Positions 40,115 through 52,744 of a stretch of DNA of 64,000 nucleotides are shown one piece after another (position 1 is the stretch's first letter; each line of letters starts with the position of its first letter). The notes beneath the pieces were generated by a model. The model had not been told where the DNA came from, ran no database searches, and saw nothing but the letters and a program-made list of their open reading frames with translations. The stretch comes from Cherax quadricarinatus (taxonomy: Eukaryota > Arthropoda > Malacostraca > Decapoda > Parastacidae). The stretch is from contig NC_091293.1 in NCBI RefSeq assembly GCF_038502225.1, positions 2,466,201 through 2,530,200 on the forward strand, in the 5' to 3' direction. The position numbers and the translations under genes were made by a program.

Positions 40115-41941
40115 TCTCCCTTCATACTTGCAATGGGCTCTTGACCCAGGGAGTTGGAGCTGCCCTCCCACCCCTTGGATAAAATTTAATTAACTTTTGT
40201 TCTCCATATGAAGTGTGTCTAAGCATAATAACTACGTCATTGTAACAATCTTTCTCATTGTTTTCATTCCCTGTCATTATACCTGGAGTATACCTACAGG
40301 GGGTCTCGGGGGTCATCGCCCCCGAGACCTGGTCCGTGACCAGCTCTCGCGGTGGATCAAGGGCTGATCAACCAGGCTTTTACTGCTGCCCACACGTGAA
40401 CCGACGTATGAGCCACAGCCCGGCTGGTCAGGAACTGACTTTAGGTGCCTATCCAGCGTTTTCTTGAAGAGAGACAGAGGTCTATTGGTAATCCCCCTTA
40501 TGTAAACTGGGAGGCAGCTGAACAGTCTTGGGCCCCTGATACTTACTACGTTGTCTCTGACCGTACTCGTGACGCCCCTGCTTTTCCTGGGGAGGGGGGC
40601 GATGTTGCAATTCCTGCGAAGTTTTTTTCTTTCATAGGGAATGATTTTCGTGCACAGATTTGGGACCAGTCCCTCTAGGATTTTCAAAGTGTATATTATC
40701 ATGTATCCTTCTCGCCTGTGTTCCATGGAGTTACAAATCAAGGTACTTCAACCATTCCCAGCTTTATCGTGCTTATACGTGCCGTGAAAGTTCTCTGTAT
40801 ATTCTCCATGTCTGCAATTTCTCCTTGAAAGGGGCCGTTAGTGTATAGCAATATTCCAGCCTAGAGAGGCCAAGAAATTTGAAGAGAATCATCATGGGCT
40901 TGGCATTCCTAGTTTTGAAGGTTCTCATTACCCATACTATCATATTCCTAGCAGATGTGGTAGATACATTGTTGTGGAGAAAATTCTACGGTAAAGGAGG
41001 CGTCATCTCATCCTTCTCAGCCCTCTGAGGGATTCAGCTCCTAGAAGAGGCTAATGGACTCTCTTACTTCCTGGTAAACAGAGTAATTGGAATCAATTGT
41101 TGTGATCTTTGTTGTCATAATTGCAGTGAGATTCTCTGACATTATCATTCCCATGTCCTTCATATTAGTTTTTCGCTCTAATGTATGGTTGGAATTTGTT
41201 TTATATTCCGATACAGATATAAATTCCTCAAGTTTTCCTTAGCGGAGTAATTGAAATTTGTCTTCGCTGAACTTCATATTGTTTTTTGCGGCCCATATAA
41301 AGATTTGGTTGATGTCCGCCTGGAGACTTTAGAGTGCCTACGATGGATGACACTCATGGAAATTCGGGTATCAATCGCAATGGAAGACACGATACTGTGG
41401 CCTACATCTCTGTCTATGTCAGATATGAAGAAGAGAAACAGGATGGGAGCAAATACTGTTCCTTGTGGAACAGAGCTTTTCACTGTAGCTGTCTCTGACT
41501 TTGTTTACTTTTACTCTTTGTGTTCTGTTTGTTAGGAAGTTATAGGTCCATCTACCAACTTTTCCTGTTATTCCTCTATCACGTATTTTGTGTACTATTA
41601 CACCATGGTCGCACTTGTTCAAGGTTTTTGTAAAGTCTGTCATAGTGATCCAGTAGTTGGGATAGACAGGAGCGACCTGCTCTAAACCCATGTTGCCTTG
41701 GGTTATTCAAGTAATGGGTGTCTAAGTGGTTGGCGATCTTGCTTCTAAGAACCCTTTCAAACATTTTTATGATATGGGACTTTAGTGCTATCCGTCTGTA
41801 ATTCTTTGCAGTTGCTTTACTGCCACCTTTGTGGAATGGAGCTATATCTGATGTTTTTAGTGACTGAGGTATGAGTACTGTGTCTATGCTTCCTGTCAAT
41901 AGAATATTTAAGGTAGGTTCTTGATGAACACCGAGTTCCAC
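40115..41941 (-). pseudogene. LINE reverse transcriptase relic
   Basis: Non-LTR RT, 5'-truncated. From 41941 downward: SLKTSDIAPFHKGGSKA and NYRRIALKSHIIKMFERVL with QHGFRAGRSCLSQLLDHYD (fingers); FTKTLNKCDHGVIVHKI (remnant of motif A, where FxKAFDKVDH is expected); VPQGTVFAPILFLFFISDID (motif B region); and SSIAIDTRIS where the catalytic FADDT should be, so the palm is destroyed. A gap follows, then the C-terminal region at 40741-40313 with EHRREGYMIIYTLKILEGLV and RGPRLFSCLPVYIR. It ends in the GGGGGTCATCGCCCCCGAG 3' block also seen near 12.4 kb. The same family gave the minisatellite-expanded copy at 4.85-10.2 kb, judging by the RRRE(R/G)Y-IIYTxKILEG motif. There are several frame breaks; inactive. 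Confidence 0.85.
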
Positions 41942-42289
41942 GAATCTGGGTCTGGGGCAGAGTGCATGGCCATATCATTTATTTTTTTTTTCAAAATCTT
42001 GTGGTGTTATGGTAATACCAGAAATTTTTTAATTAACCAGAAACTGCGTCTCGGTCATAAAAAAATAATTTAGATTGACGATTCGTTGTCTGGTTAGCGA
42101 CTCACTAAACGTTGAGTCATACTGGGACTTCAGCATCTCACTCATTTCTTTGCTGTCATCTCTATAATTAGTCATTATCATCAACGTCATTACCGATATT
42201 GTGTAACGTTGGGTTAGGTTAATTGAGTTTCAAGTCTATCTCGTTCAGGCTGCATGACACCTGTTCACCACCAGCGCAATCATTCCTTT
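41942..42289. other. Non-coding interval, nothing recognised
   Basis: AT-rich, no recognisable coding or repeat structure. Confidence 0.4.
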
Positions 42290-43747
42290 TATATACACTG
42301 AGAGATGTATACTTCTCATTACATATATACTGACATACGTACCCTTCTCAGTGTATATACACTGAAAGACATACACCTCTCAGTGTATATACACTGAAAG
42401 ACATACACCTCTCAGTGTATATACACTGAAAGACATACACCTCTCAGTGTATATACACTGAAAGACATACACCTCTCAGTGTATATACACTGAAAGACAT
42501 ACACCTCTCAGTGTATATACACTGACATACGTGCACCTCTCAGTGTATAAACACTGAAAGACATATACCTGTCAGTGAATATACACTAAAAGACATACAC
42601 CTCTCAGTGTATATACACTGAAATATATACACCTCTCAGTGTATATACACTCAAAGACATTCACTTCTCAGTGCATATACACTGTCATACGTAAACCTCT
42701 CAGTGTATATACACTGAAAGACATACACCTCTCGGTGTATATTCACTGAAAGACATACACCTCTCAGTGCATATACACTAAAGGACATACACCTCTCAGT
42801 GTATATACACTGAAAGACATAAACCTCTCGGTGTATATACACTGAAAGACATACACTTTTCAGTGTATATACACTCAAAGACATTCACCTCTCAGTGTAT
42901 ATACACTGAAAGACATACACCTTTCAGTGTATATACACTAAAAGACATACATCTCTCAGTGTATATACACTAAAAGACATACATCTCTCAGTGTATATAC
43001 ACTGACATACGTGCACCTCTCAGTGTATAAACACTGAAAGACATATACCTGTCAGTGAATATACACTAAAAGACATACACCTCTCAGTGTATATACACTG
43101 AAATATATACACCTCTCAGTGTATATACACTCAAAGACATTCACTTCTCAGTGCATATACACTGTCATACGTAAACCTCTCAGTGTATATACACTGAAAG
43201 ACATACACCTCTCGGTGTATATTCACTGAAAGACATACACCTCTCAGTGCATATACACTAAAGGACATAAACCTCTCAGTGCATATACACTAAAGGACAT
43301 ACACCTCTCAGTGTATATACACTGAAAGACATAAACCTCTCGGTGTATATACACTGAAAGACATACACTTTTCAGTGTATATACACTCAAAGACATTCAC
43401 CTCTCAGTGTATATACACTCAAAGACATTCACCTCTCAGTGTATATACACTGAAAGACATACATCTCTCAGTGTATATACACTAAAAGACATACATCTCT
43501 CAGTGTATATACACTGACATACGTACACCTCTCAGTGTATATACACTGAAAGACATACACTTCTCAGTGTATATACACGGAAAGACATACACCTCTCAGT
43601 GTATTTACACTAAAAGATTTACACTTCTCAGTGTATATACACTGAAAGACATACACCTCTCAGTGTATATACACTGAAAGACATACACCTCTCAGTGTAT
43701 ATACACTGAAAGACATACACCTCTCAGTGTATATACACTGAAAGGTA
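42290..43747 (+). repeat. 32-bp satellite with palindromic core, forward block
   Basis: About 45 units. Each contains the 16-bp perfect palindrome CAGTGTATATACACTG followed by AAAGACATACACCTCT. Variant cores (GTGCATATACACTA and others) recur in the same order 480 bp apart (42525-42785 and 43005-43265, 15 units), then at a 512-bp shift, showing block duplication. Confidence 0.96.
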
Positions 43748-44225
43748 TATACTGATGCATATACTGAGAGGTGTATGTCTTTCAGTGTATATGCCCTGTG
43801 AGGTATATGTCTTTCAGTGTATATACACTGAGAGGTGCATGACCTTCAGTGTATATACACTGAGAGGTGTATGTCTTTCAGTGGATATGCCCTGTGAGGT
43901 ATATGTCTTTCAGTGTATATACACTGAGAGGTGCATGACCTTCAGTGTATATACACTGAGAGGTGTATGTCTTTCCGTGTATATACTCTGAGAAGTGTAT
44001 GTCTTTCAGTGTATATACACTGAGAGGTGTATATGTTTCAGTGAATATACACTGAGAGGTGTATGTCTTTCAGTGTATATACACTGAGAAGTGTATGTCT
44101 TTCAGTGTATATACACTGAGAGGTGTATGTCTTTCCGTGTATATACACTGAGAGGTGTATGTCTTTCAGTGTATATACACTGAAAGGTGTATGTCTTGCA
44201 GTGTATATACACTGAGAGGTGTATG
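43748..44225 (-). repeat. 32-bp satellite, reversed block
   Basis: About 15 units of the same satellite in the opposite orientation (AGAGGTGTATGTCTTTCAGT spacing the same palindrome). The switch occurs at a disturbed junction, 43741-43775. Downstream it joins copy E of the hammerhead-bearing element. Confidence 0.95.
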
Positions 44226-44615
44226 AAGAGCACCATAATCGTGAAGATTTGGAACACAGGCAAGAAGGCTGCCGCTTATATACCAGCTTGGAAAGGGACG
44301 GGTAACAGACAAGGGCATAGTCACTGGTAGGCGGGATTCACCAATGGAAGTAGGTCATACCCAAGGGATGGGTTAGTGTTGGTAGTAATTGTAGTAGCCG
44401 TGAAGAAGGTTATGTAGATGTCCTCTACACCAAGATTCCATGATGTTACAGTGTCTAACAAGTTGTACATGAATGGTACACAATACGACAAGATGGAAAC
44501 TAAGACATGTGCAACATCTGGGCATCTTTATTGTAGACGTTTCGCCATCCAGTGGCTTTATCAATACAAATTCAAGAACATGAATGGAAGACAGTAGAAT
44601 CTTCACGACTATGGT
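44226..44615 (-). mobile_element. Hammerhead-bearing short element, copy E (circularly permuted order)
   Basis: On the minus strand the motif comes first (44569-44531: TTGTA, TTGATAA, A, GCCA-CTGGA-TGGC, GAAA, CGTC, TACAA). It is followed by GTTGCACATGTCTTAG and then the same body that precedes the motif in copies B and C. So the body can have the motif on either side, as in tandem or circular elements. C3 of the core is T here, so this copy is inactive. Confidence 0.6.
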
Positions 44616-44620
44616 ACAAA

Positions 44621-44821
44621 AAGAACCTTTGAAAAGTTACCCAACATTATTATAACAAGTGCAGTTTAATTTAGCCTAATCCAACTAAATATATTTTAGA
44701 TAACTTTACAATAATTTAATAATAAACAAACACAATGAAATGTAATTTTTCGCTTGCCTTATTCGGCAAGAAGAGCATAGCTATTTAAGCCAAAATCTCA
44801 AGTTTTACCTGTTCGGCACGA
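44621..44821. mobile_element. MITE, 5'-truncated copy
   Basis: Aligns with 2790-3030: shared words include TTTAGCCTAA, AACTAAATATATTTTAGAT and CTATTTAAGCC. It ends GTTCGGCACGA against a TA tract. The left terminus is missing. Confidence 0.75.
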
Positions 44822-44913
<92 letters not shown>

Positions 44914-44918
44914 TATAT
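44822..44918. repeat. (TA)n microsatellite
   Basis: TA tract with TATG and TACA breaks; the giant inverted repeat begins within its right end. Confidence 0.95.
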
Positions 44919-44924
44919 AAGTAG

Positions 44925-45030
44925 TATACTTTTCTACAGAGCAAGGAACTTCCGGTTTAGGCTTTCCACGGAGCGAGGAACTTCCGATTTAGGCCTTCTA
45001 CAGAGCGAGGAACTTCCGGTCTAGGACCAG
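44925..45030. repeat. 33-bp repeats at the palindrome's left end
   Basis: Three tandem units containing GAGCGAGGAACTTCCGGT. Mirrored at about 57985-58075 in the right arm. Confidence 0.85.
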
Positions 45031-45099
45031 CGGCTGGAGGGTCACCTTTTCACACCTAGGTGTTACTTCCGGTTTTGACCATGACCTCGCCCTCGAGAC

Positions 45100-45350
45100 T
45101 ACCTCACCCTTGACCCCCCCAACCAATACCCCCGCCCACGACCCCCCCCCTTCGCGACCCCCCCCCCTGCGCGCCGCGCGCCCCGCCCGCCCGCCCGCGT
45201 GCCCGCCCGCGCGCCCGCCCGCGCGCCCGCCCGCCCGCGCGACCCCCCGCCGCGCGCCCACCCGCGCGCCCGCCCGCGCCCTTCGCGAGCCCCGCCCGCG
45301 CCTTCTGCTGCGCCTTCTGCAGCGTCGTCCGGATCGCCCCCGCGCCTCGA
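45100..45350. repeat. Extremely GC-rich block (CCCGCCCGCGCG)
   Basis: About 250 bp of nearly pure C and G with dense CpG, in otherwise AT-rich DNA. Open frames rich in Pro/Ala/Arg on both strands reflect composition. Mirrored at 57663-57900. Confidence 0.85.
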
Positions 45351-45354
45351 ATTT

Positions 45355-45965
45355 TTTTTTCTTATGATCTCCTTGGATCCAGGTTTTTGGATTCTCCCCT
45401 ATGGGGTTTCGAATTTTTTTGAATTTCATTTTCTTGTGCTCTCCAATTCCTCGGATCAAGTTTTTTTTGGATACCCCTCCTTTCACCCCCCATCCCCCAA
45501 ATTTTCTCGATAATACAAGTTTTGGATACTCCCCCCTATGGGGTTCTCAATATCAAAGTCTCCACTTCCTCGGATCCCCCTCCCACTTTCACCCACCAAC
45601 CCCAAAAATTTCTCGATAATACAAGTTTTTGGATTCCCCCCCCCCTATGGGGTTTTCGAAATTCTCCATCTCCTCGGATCAAGTTTTTTTGGATCCCCCC
45701 TATGGGGTTTTCGAAATTCTCCATCTCTTTGGATCAAGTTTTTGGATTTCTCCATCTCCTCGGATCAAGTTTTTGGGTACCCCTCCTTTCACCCCAAATT
45801 TTCTCGACAATACCCTGACTCCATCTCCTCGGATCAAGTTTTTTTGGATCCCCCCTATGGAGTTTTCGAAATTCTCCATCTCCTTGGATCAAGTTTTTTT
45901 TGGATTCCCCCCTATGGGGTTTTCGAAATTCCTCGGATCAAGTTTTTTGGAATCCCCCCTCTGGG
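45355..45965. repeat. Irregular tandem repeat with CCCCTATGGGGTTTTCGAAA
   Basis: About ten degenerate units of 50-70 bp carrying TCCTCGGATCAAGTTTTT and CCCCTATGGGG. Phe/Pro-rich open frames are artefacts. Mirrored at 57130-57650. Confidence 0.85.
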
Positions 45966-46094
45966 GGCATGCTTACTACAGGTCTAAACATCTTCCCCTT
46001 ATTATTTTAAAATGAACTAAAACCTTCCTCTCATTAAGTTAAATGAACTAAAAGTTTCCTCTCATTAAGTTAAATGAACTAAAAAAGCGTTTAC

Positions 46095-46195
46095 TCGGCG
46101 GTCAGTGACGTCACGCGCACACAGGTTGAATCAGGTCGCCCCCTATGTCAGTGACGTCACGCGCACACAGGCTGAATCTTGTCTACCCTTTTAGT
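46095..46195. promoter_or_regulatory. Duplicated TGACGTCA (CRE-like) sites
   Basis: The phrase CAGTGACGTCACGCGCACAC occurs at about 46103 and 46149, giving two perfect palindromic TGACGTCA sites 46 bp apart (46106-46113, 46152-46159). In the right arm (about 56940-57000) one is intact and one is altered. TGACGTCA is the binding site of CREB/ATF-type factors; function here is unproven. Confidence 0.4.
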
Positions 46196-46199
46196 TAAT

Positions 46200-49100
46200 A
46201 AGGGGACACAGTACATCAGAAAGGCACATTTTTTTCGTTAATACTCACAATTTCTTTACAACACAAGTCTAGACATTTTTTTTAACTATTTCATCTCAGG
46301 TCACTCCCCCACGAAGTAACCTCCTCCCCACCCTCCCGAACCCTCACACTCCAACCAACACCTCACAATTTTCACTCATAACCCCCAATTTTTCTCGTTT
46401 TAACCCTTTTAGTGCATTAAAGTTAATAAGGGGACACATGCATCAGAAAGTCACCACAACACTTATAACCACTTTTCGATAAATTCACTAGTCACAATTT
46501 TACATATTACGAAGTTAAATACGCACTTTTACTTTGAACATCTTCAAAACACTCTCATAAATCATTTGAATACTCACAAAAATACCTTTATACATTTCCA
46601 AACAACACTGAAATACTCCAAAACATCATTCGAACACCCCCAAAATCACCTCTGAATACTCCCAGAACACCTTCATAAGTACTCTTTTACATCATTTGAA
46701 CACCTTCAAAACACTCTCATAATCATTTGAACACACTCAAAACACCTTTGAACACCTTCAAAACACCCTTGAACACTCTCAAAAACAACATTTGAACACA
46801 CTCAAAACACCTTTGAACATTTCCAAAACACTATTTGAGTACTCCCAAATAAGATTTGACATCTCTAATTTATCTGCACTTACACATTTCATTAAATTAC
46901 AACTCATCCCTCAGTCTCCAGACTAGGCATTTTCTCGTTTTTTACCCTTTTAGTTCATTAAAGTTATTAAGGGGACACAATACATCAGAAAAAAGTCACA
47001 AAAACTAACTCAAACACTTTACTTTGAACACCCCCAAAGTACTCTCATAATCATTTGAATACTCACATAAACACCCTTGAACACCTTCAAAACACCTTTG
47101 AATATCGTTTTAAACTAATTTCATCACAACCCACTTATATCATCTTTTTTTCGGTAACTCTAATTCGACTACACTACCCTCATCAATTACCAACAAATTT
47201 TACTCGTTTTAACTAATGTCATCACTGTAACCAAGATTTTCACAAAAAAAAAACTCTATGACACCTAACACACACGCACACACACACCCCACAACACCCA
47301 CAATTTTTCTCGTTTTAACCCTTTTAGTTCATTAAAGTTAATAAGGGGACACAGTACATCAGAAAGTCACAACAACAACATCCACAACCCACAATTTTTT
47401 CTCGTTTTAGCCCTTTTAGTTCATTAAAGTTAATAAGGGGACACACTACATCAGAAAAAGTCCCAACAACAACCCACTTATAACATCATTTTTTGGTATC
47501 TCTAGTTCGACAACAACACCCACATCCCACAACACCCACGAACATTTCCAAAACACTATTTGAGTACTCCCAATTACACCACTGATTACTACTAAAACAC
47601 CACTGAATTCAATCAAAACACCCTTCAACACCTTCAAACACCCTTGAACACCTTCAAAACACTCTTGAACACCTTCAAAATCACCTTTGAACATTTCCAA
47701 TCAACACTGAAACACTTCCAAAAAACACAATTTGAGTACTCCCAATTACACCACTGAATACTACTAAAACACCGCTGAATTCAATCAAAACACCCTTCAA
47801 CACCTTCAAAACACCTTTGAACACCTTCAAAACACCTTTGACACCTTCAAAAACACCTTTGAACATTTCCAATCAACACTGAAACACTTCCAAAAAAACA
47901 CAATTTGAGTACTCCCAATTACACCACTGAATACTACTAAAACACCGCTGAATTCAATCAAAACACCCTTCAACACCTTCAAAACACCTTTGAACACCTT
48001 TGAACACCTTCAAAAAAACAACATTTGAACACACTCAAAACACCTTTGAACACCTTTGATCATTTCCAAACAACACTGAAACACTTCCAAAAACACCATT
48101 TGAGTACTCCCAAATACACCACTGAATACTAAAACACCACTGAATACACTCAAAACACCACCAAAATCACCATAAACTAAGATCAACACCCACATCCCAC
48201 AACACCCACAACCCACAACACCCACAATTTTTTCTCGTTTTATCTAATTTCATCAGAAAGTCACAACACCCACACCCCCCATTTTTTTCTCGTTTTAACC
48301 CTTTTAGTTCATTAAAGTTAATAAGGGGACACACTACATCAGAAAAAGTCCCAACAACAACCCACTTATAACATCTTTTTTCGGTATCTCTAGTTCGACA
48401 ACAACACCCACATCCCACAACACCCATGAACATTTCCAAAACACTATTTGAGTACTCCCAATTACACCACTGATTACTACTAAAACACCGCTGAATTCAA
48501 TCAAAACACCCTTCAACACCTTCAAACACCCTTGAACACCTTCAAAACACTCTTGAACACTTTTCAAAAACACCTTTGAACATTTCCAATCAACACTGAA
48601 ACACTTCCAAAAACACCATTTGAGTACTCCCAATTACACCACTGATTACTACTAAAACACCGCTGAATTCAATCAAAACACCCTTCAACACCTTCAAACA
48701 CCCTTGAACACACTCAAAACACCCTTCAACACCTTCAAAACACCTTTGAACACCTTCAAAACACCTTTGAACACATTCAAAACACTCTCATAATCATTTG
48801 AACACACTCAAAACACCTTTGAATAACCTCAAAACACCTTCGAACACCTTCAAAACACCCTTGAACACCCTTGATCACCTTCAAAAAAACAACATTTGAA
48901 CACACTCAAAACACCTTTGAACACCTTTGAACATTTCCAAACAACACTGAAACACTTCCAAAAACACCATTTGAGTACTCCCAAATACACCACTGAATAC
49001 TAAAACACCACTGAATACACTCAAAACACCACCAAAATCACCATAAACTAAGATCAACACCCACATCCCACAACACCCACAACCCACAACACCCACAATT

Positions 49101-49330
49101 TTTTCTCGTTTTATCTAATTTCATCAGAAAGTCACAACACCCACACCCCCCATTTTTTTCTCGTTTTAACCCTTTTAGTTCATTAAAGTTAATAAGGGGC
49201 CACACTACATCAGAAAAAGTCACAAAAACAACCCACTTATAACGTCTTTTCGGTATCTCGAGTTCGACAACAACACCCACATCCCACATCACCCACATCC
49301 CACATCCCCCACACACACACACAGACACAC
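46200..49330. repeat. Left-arm degenerate repeats (TTCAAAACACC; TTAATAAGGGGACAC)
   Basis: Two interleaved repeat types. One is short and irregular (AACACCTTCAAAACACC). The other is a dispersed segment of about 60 bp with CTCGTTTTAACCCTTTTAGT and AAGTTAATAAGGGGACACA, present some eight times. A larger block is duplicated about 871 bp apart (48010-48310 and 48881-49190). Small minus-strand open frames rich in GVL are artefacts. Confidence 0.85.
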
Positions 49331-49340
49331 ACACACACAC

Positions 49341-49735
49341 ATCCCTAAACCTAGCCTAACCTAACCTAACTTATCCTAACCTAACCTAACCTAACCTAAC
49401 CTAACCTAACCTAACCTAACTTATCCTAACCTAGCCTAACCTAACCTAACCTTACCTAAATTATCCTAACCTAACCTAACCTAGCCTAACCTAACCTAAC
49501 TTAACCTAACCTAACCTAACCGAACCTACCCTAACCTAACCTTACCTAACCTAACCTAGCCTAACCTAACCTAACCTAACTTAACCTAACCCAACCTAAC
49601 CTAACCTAACCTAGCCTAACCTAACTTAACCTAACCTAACCTAACCTACCCTAACCTAACCTAACCTAACTTATCTTAACCTTACCTAACCTAACCTAGC
49701 CGAACCTATCCTAACCTAACCTAAAATATATTGGA
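49341..49735 (-). repeat. Interstitial telomere-type array (TTAGG on minus strand)
   Basis: About 75 mostly perfect CCTAA units with occasional CCTAG, CTTAC and TTATC variants. TTAGG is the arthropod telomere repeat. Confidence 0.93.
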
Positions 49736-51540
49736 ACACTTCCAAAATACATTAGAGTACTCCAGAATTACTTTGAACGACTCCATTTTTGGATATTTCC
49801 AAATTAGTTTTGAAAACTTTATCGTAAAATCGAACATTATTTTCTTGTTGGTAAAACACACTCAATGGTAGAAATATTTACTCGATTTCCGAATAGAAGC
49901 ACTGTCCTCGCTCTGAGAGACTCATTGTGGGTCACCCCAACACATGGTGTAATGCGCTTCACACCCAAGGTAGAACATAACCCCTGCGTCAACTCAGGAC
50001 AGACAGGCGCCATGTAATGCGGGTAACATCCAAGGTAGAAAATCATCTCTTTCCAGACCAACTGTCTATCCTAACCTAACCTAACCTAACCTAATTCCTA
50101 ACCTAACCTAACCTCACCTAACCGAACCTAACCTAACTCCATCAATCATTTTCATTCTAATCCCAATTCCAACTCCAACCTAACTCCATCAAACACTTAT
50201 CTCTAACCTCCAACTCTAACTCATTCCCAACCCAACCTAACTCCATCAAACACTGAACACATTTGTCTTGTCCCATTCCACTACCTGTCTCCACGAATCC
50301 CACTTCCACCTAACTCCAACTCCATCCCCACCTGTCCTGGTCTAACCTAACTAATTTGAGCCCTGGCCCCACCTGTCTCCAACCTAACCTAATCCCATCC
50401 TGTTAACCTAACGGTCTTATCCTAACTCTAACTTATCCTAACCTAACCTAAACACTGACTAACTTTGAACCAACTCTGAACACCACTGATCTTCTTCAAA
50501 AAATGCCTGCACACTACCTTGAACACCTTCAAAAAAACACCATCAAACACCCTCCGAATACTCCCAAAAACACTACTGATTACTACCAAAATCACCACTG
50601 AATACTACCAAATCACCGTCAAAATCACCAGAAACTAAGTTTAACATCACCATCTAACATCCTTTTATAGAAATCCCCTCAAATCGAATTATAACCAAGA
50701 ACCCTCCCATTTGGCGCATAAAAAAGGCAGAACACAAACCTAATACGCAAACACTTAGTACATGATCACCATCAACTGGAAAACATATCTTATACACTCA
50801 CATAATATAAGACAATCACCAACTAATCACCCATGTCTACTACTCCCCAAAATCACTAATATCACAGAAAACAATCATTTTTATAAACATTTCACACACA
50901 CACACAAAAAAAAATCATATTTGATAATATCTAAGGCACTCAATCTCACTACCACCAACACACGATGTCTCACCTCACAGGACCGACGAGCTCACCTCCA
51001 GACGCCACTCCATTGTGTTGTTTGCGGTTGGTAACATCACACCTAACCCCCTTGTTTCAACCTGTTGTACCCTTACATTATCTAAGAACACTATATCCAA
51101 GACGATTACTAGATTTTATATGATCCCAAATAATTAAGATCACAGAAAACACACATTTTATAATTATTCACACAAAAATCACGATCACTAATTCCATATC
51201 ATGTCATCGTCATCTATCAACACTAATCACTAAGATCACCAAAAATCTTAAGATCATGATCCTGTGGTCCACTATGATCACTGAAAACACTTATTTTAAA
51301 CATTCGCACAAAAATAAGACATACACAAAAACACTGACAACACTTCCACCAACATCTATAACATAACATGAGCACTATAACATATCACTATCACAAAAAT
51401 AAATACACAACAATCTACATATTATAAGCATTTCAATTGGAAATTTAAGACATGAGACATACACTGAAATCTAAGACATTCACCTCCATCTAAGACATAC
51501 ACATCACCCCTAAAATCCCTTCCTATTCATTCCGTATATC
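49736..51540. repeat. Inner left arm of the palindrome
   Basis: Further scattered CCTAAC units (50065-50130, 50160-50460) lie between unique-looking segments. One is a CpG-bearing stretch at 49840-50060 that is among the best matched to the right arm (53150-53360). I see no gene; short open frames lack motifs. Confidence 0.6.
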
Positions 51541-51680
51541 TCCTAGAGCTGTTTTTTAACCTCTGACGGTCTCCATCACGACGTAGGAGCCAGAGGAACC
51601 ATCACTCCAACACCACCTACTACACTCTGGCTCCTACGTCGGTGGATCCGTCGGGGTTAAACAGCTCTAGGAGATATACG
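51541..51680. repeat. Centre of the palindrome
   Basis: The ACGTAGGAGCCAGAG arm (ending 51595) and CTCTGGCTCCTACGT (from 51624) flank a 28-bp A/C-rich spacer. Outside these, TATCTCCTAGAGCTGTTT and AAACAGCTCTAGGAGATA also pair. Confidence 0.9.
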
Positions 51681-52744
51681 AAATGAATAAGGAAGGAAGT
51701 TTTAGGGTGACATGTGTATGTCTTAGTTGAGGTGAATGTCTTAGATTTGGTGTATGTCTCATGTCTTAAATTTCCAATTGAATGTATAATATGTGGGTGT
51801 TTGTGTATTATTTTTTTGTGATAGTGATATGTTATAGTGCTCATGTTATGTTATAGATGTTGGTGGAAGTGTTGTGGTATTTTTTGTGTATGTCTTATTT
51901 TTTTAAAAGTGAATGTTTAAAAATAAGTGTTTTGTGTGATCATAGTAGTTTTGAGATGCATGATCTTAGATTTTGGTGATCTGGTGGGATTAGTGTTGAT
52001 AGATGATTGCAACATGATATGGAATTGGTGATCGTGATTTTTGTGTGAATAATTATAAAAATGTGTGTTTTCTGTGATCTTGGTGTTGGGATCATAAAAT
52101 CTGGTAATCGTCTTGATATAGTGTTCTTAGATAATGTAGGGTACAACAGGTTGAAATATAAAGTTAGGTGTGTTACCAACCACCAAGTAACACAATGGGA
52201 GGTGACGTCACTGGAGGTGAGCTCGTCGGTCCTGGGTGAGGTGAGACATCGTGTGTTGGTGGTAGTGAGGTGAGGCATGATATTGTCAAATATGATTTTT
52301 TTTGTGTGTGTGTGTGAAATGTTTATAAAATGATTGTTTTCTGTGATATTAGTGATTTTGAGGTAAGTGAACATGGGTGATTGTAGTTGGCACTGTCTGA
52401 GGCTATGTGTGAGCATGATATGTTTTCAGTTGATGGTGACTGTGTACTATGTTTGCGTATTAGGTTTGTGTCTATGCTTTTTTTTATGCGCCAAAATGGG
52501 AGGGAGTTCTTGGTTATAGTGATTTGAGGATTTCTATAAAAGGATGTTAGATGGTGATGTTGAACTTAGTTTCTGGTGATTTTGACGGTGATTGGTAGTA
52601 TTCAGTGGTGATTTGGTAGTAATCAGTAGTGTTTCTTTTTTGGGAGTATTCGAGGTGTTTGATGGTGTTTTTTTGAAGGTGTTCAAATGATGCAGAGCAT
52701 TTGGAAGAAGATCAGTGGTGTTCAGAGTTGGTCCAAAAGTTAGC

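Noticed and set aside
45000..46015. Pro/Ala/Arg- and Phe/Pro-rich open frames as genes
   Set aside because: They follow the base composition of a GC block and of CTATGGGG repeats, appear on both strands, and have no motifs.
49341..49735. A true chromosome end
   Set aside because: The TTAGG-type array is short, degenerate, internal and mirrored in a palindrome with sequence on both sides.
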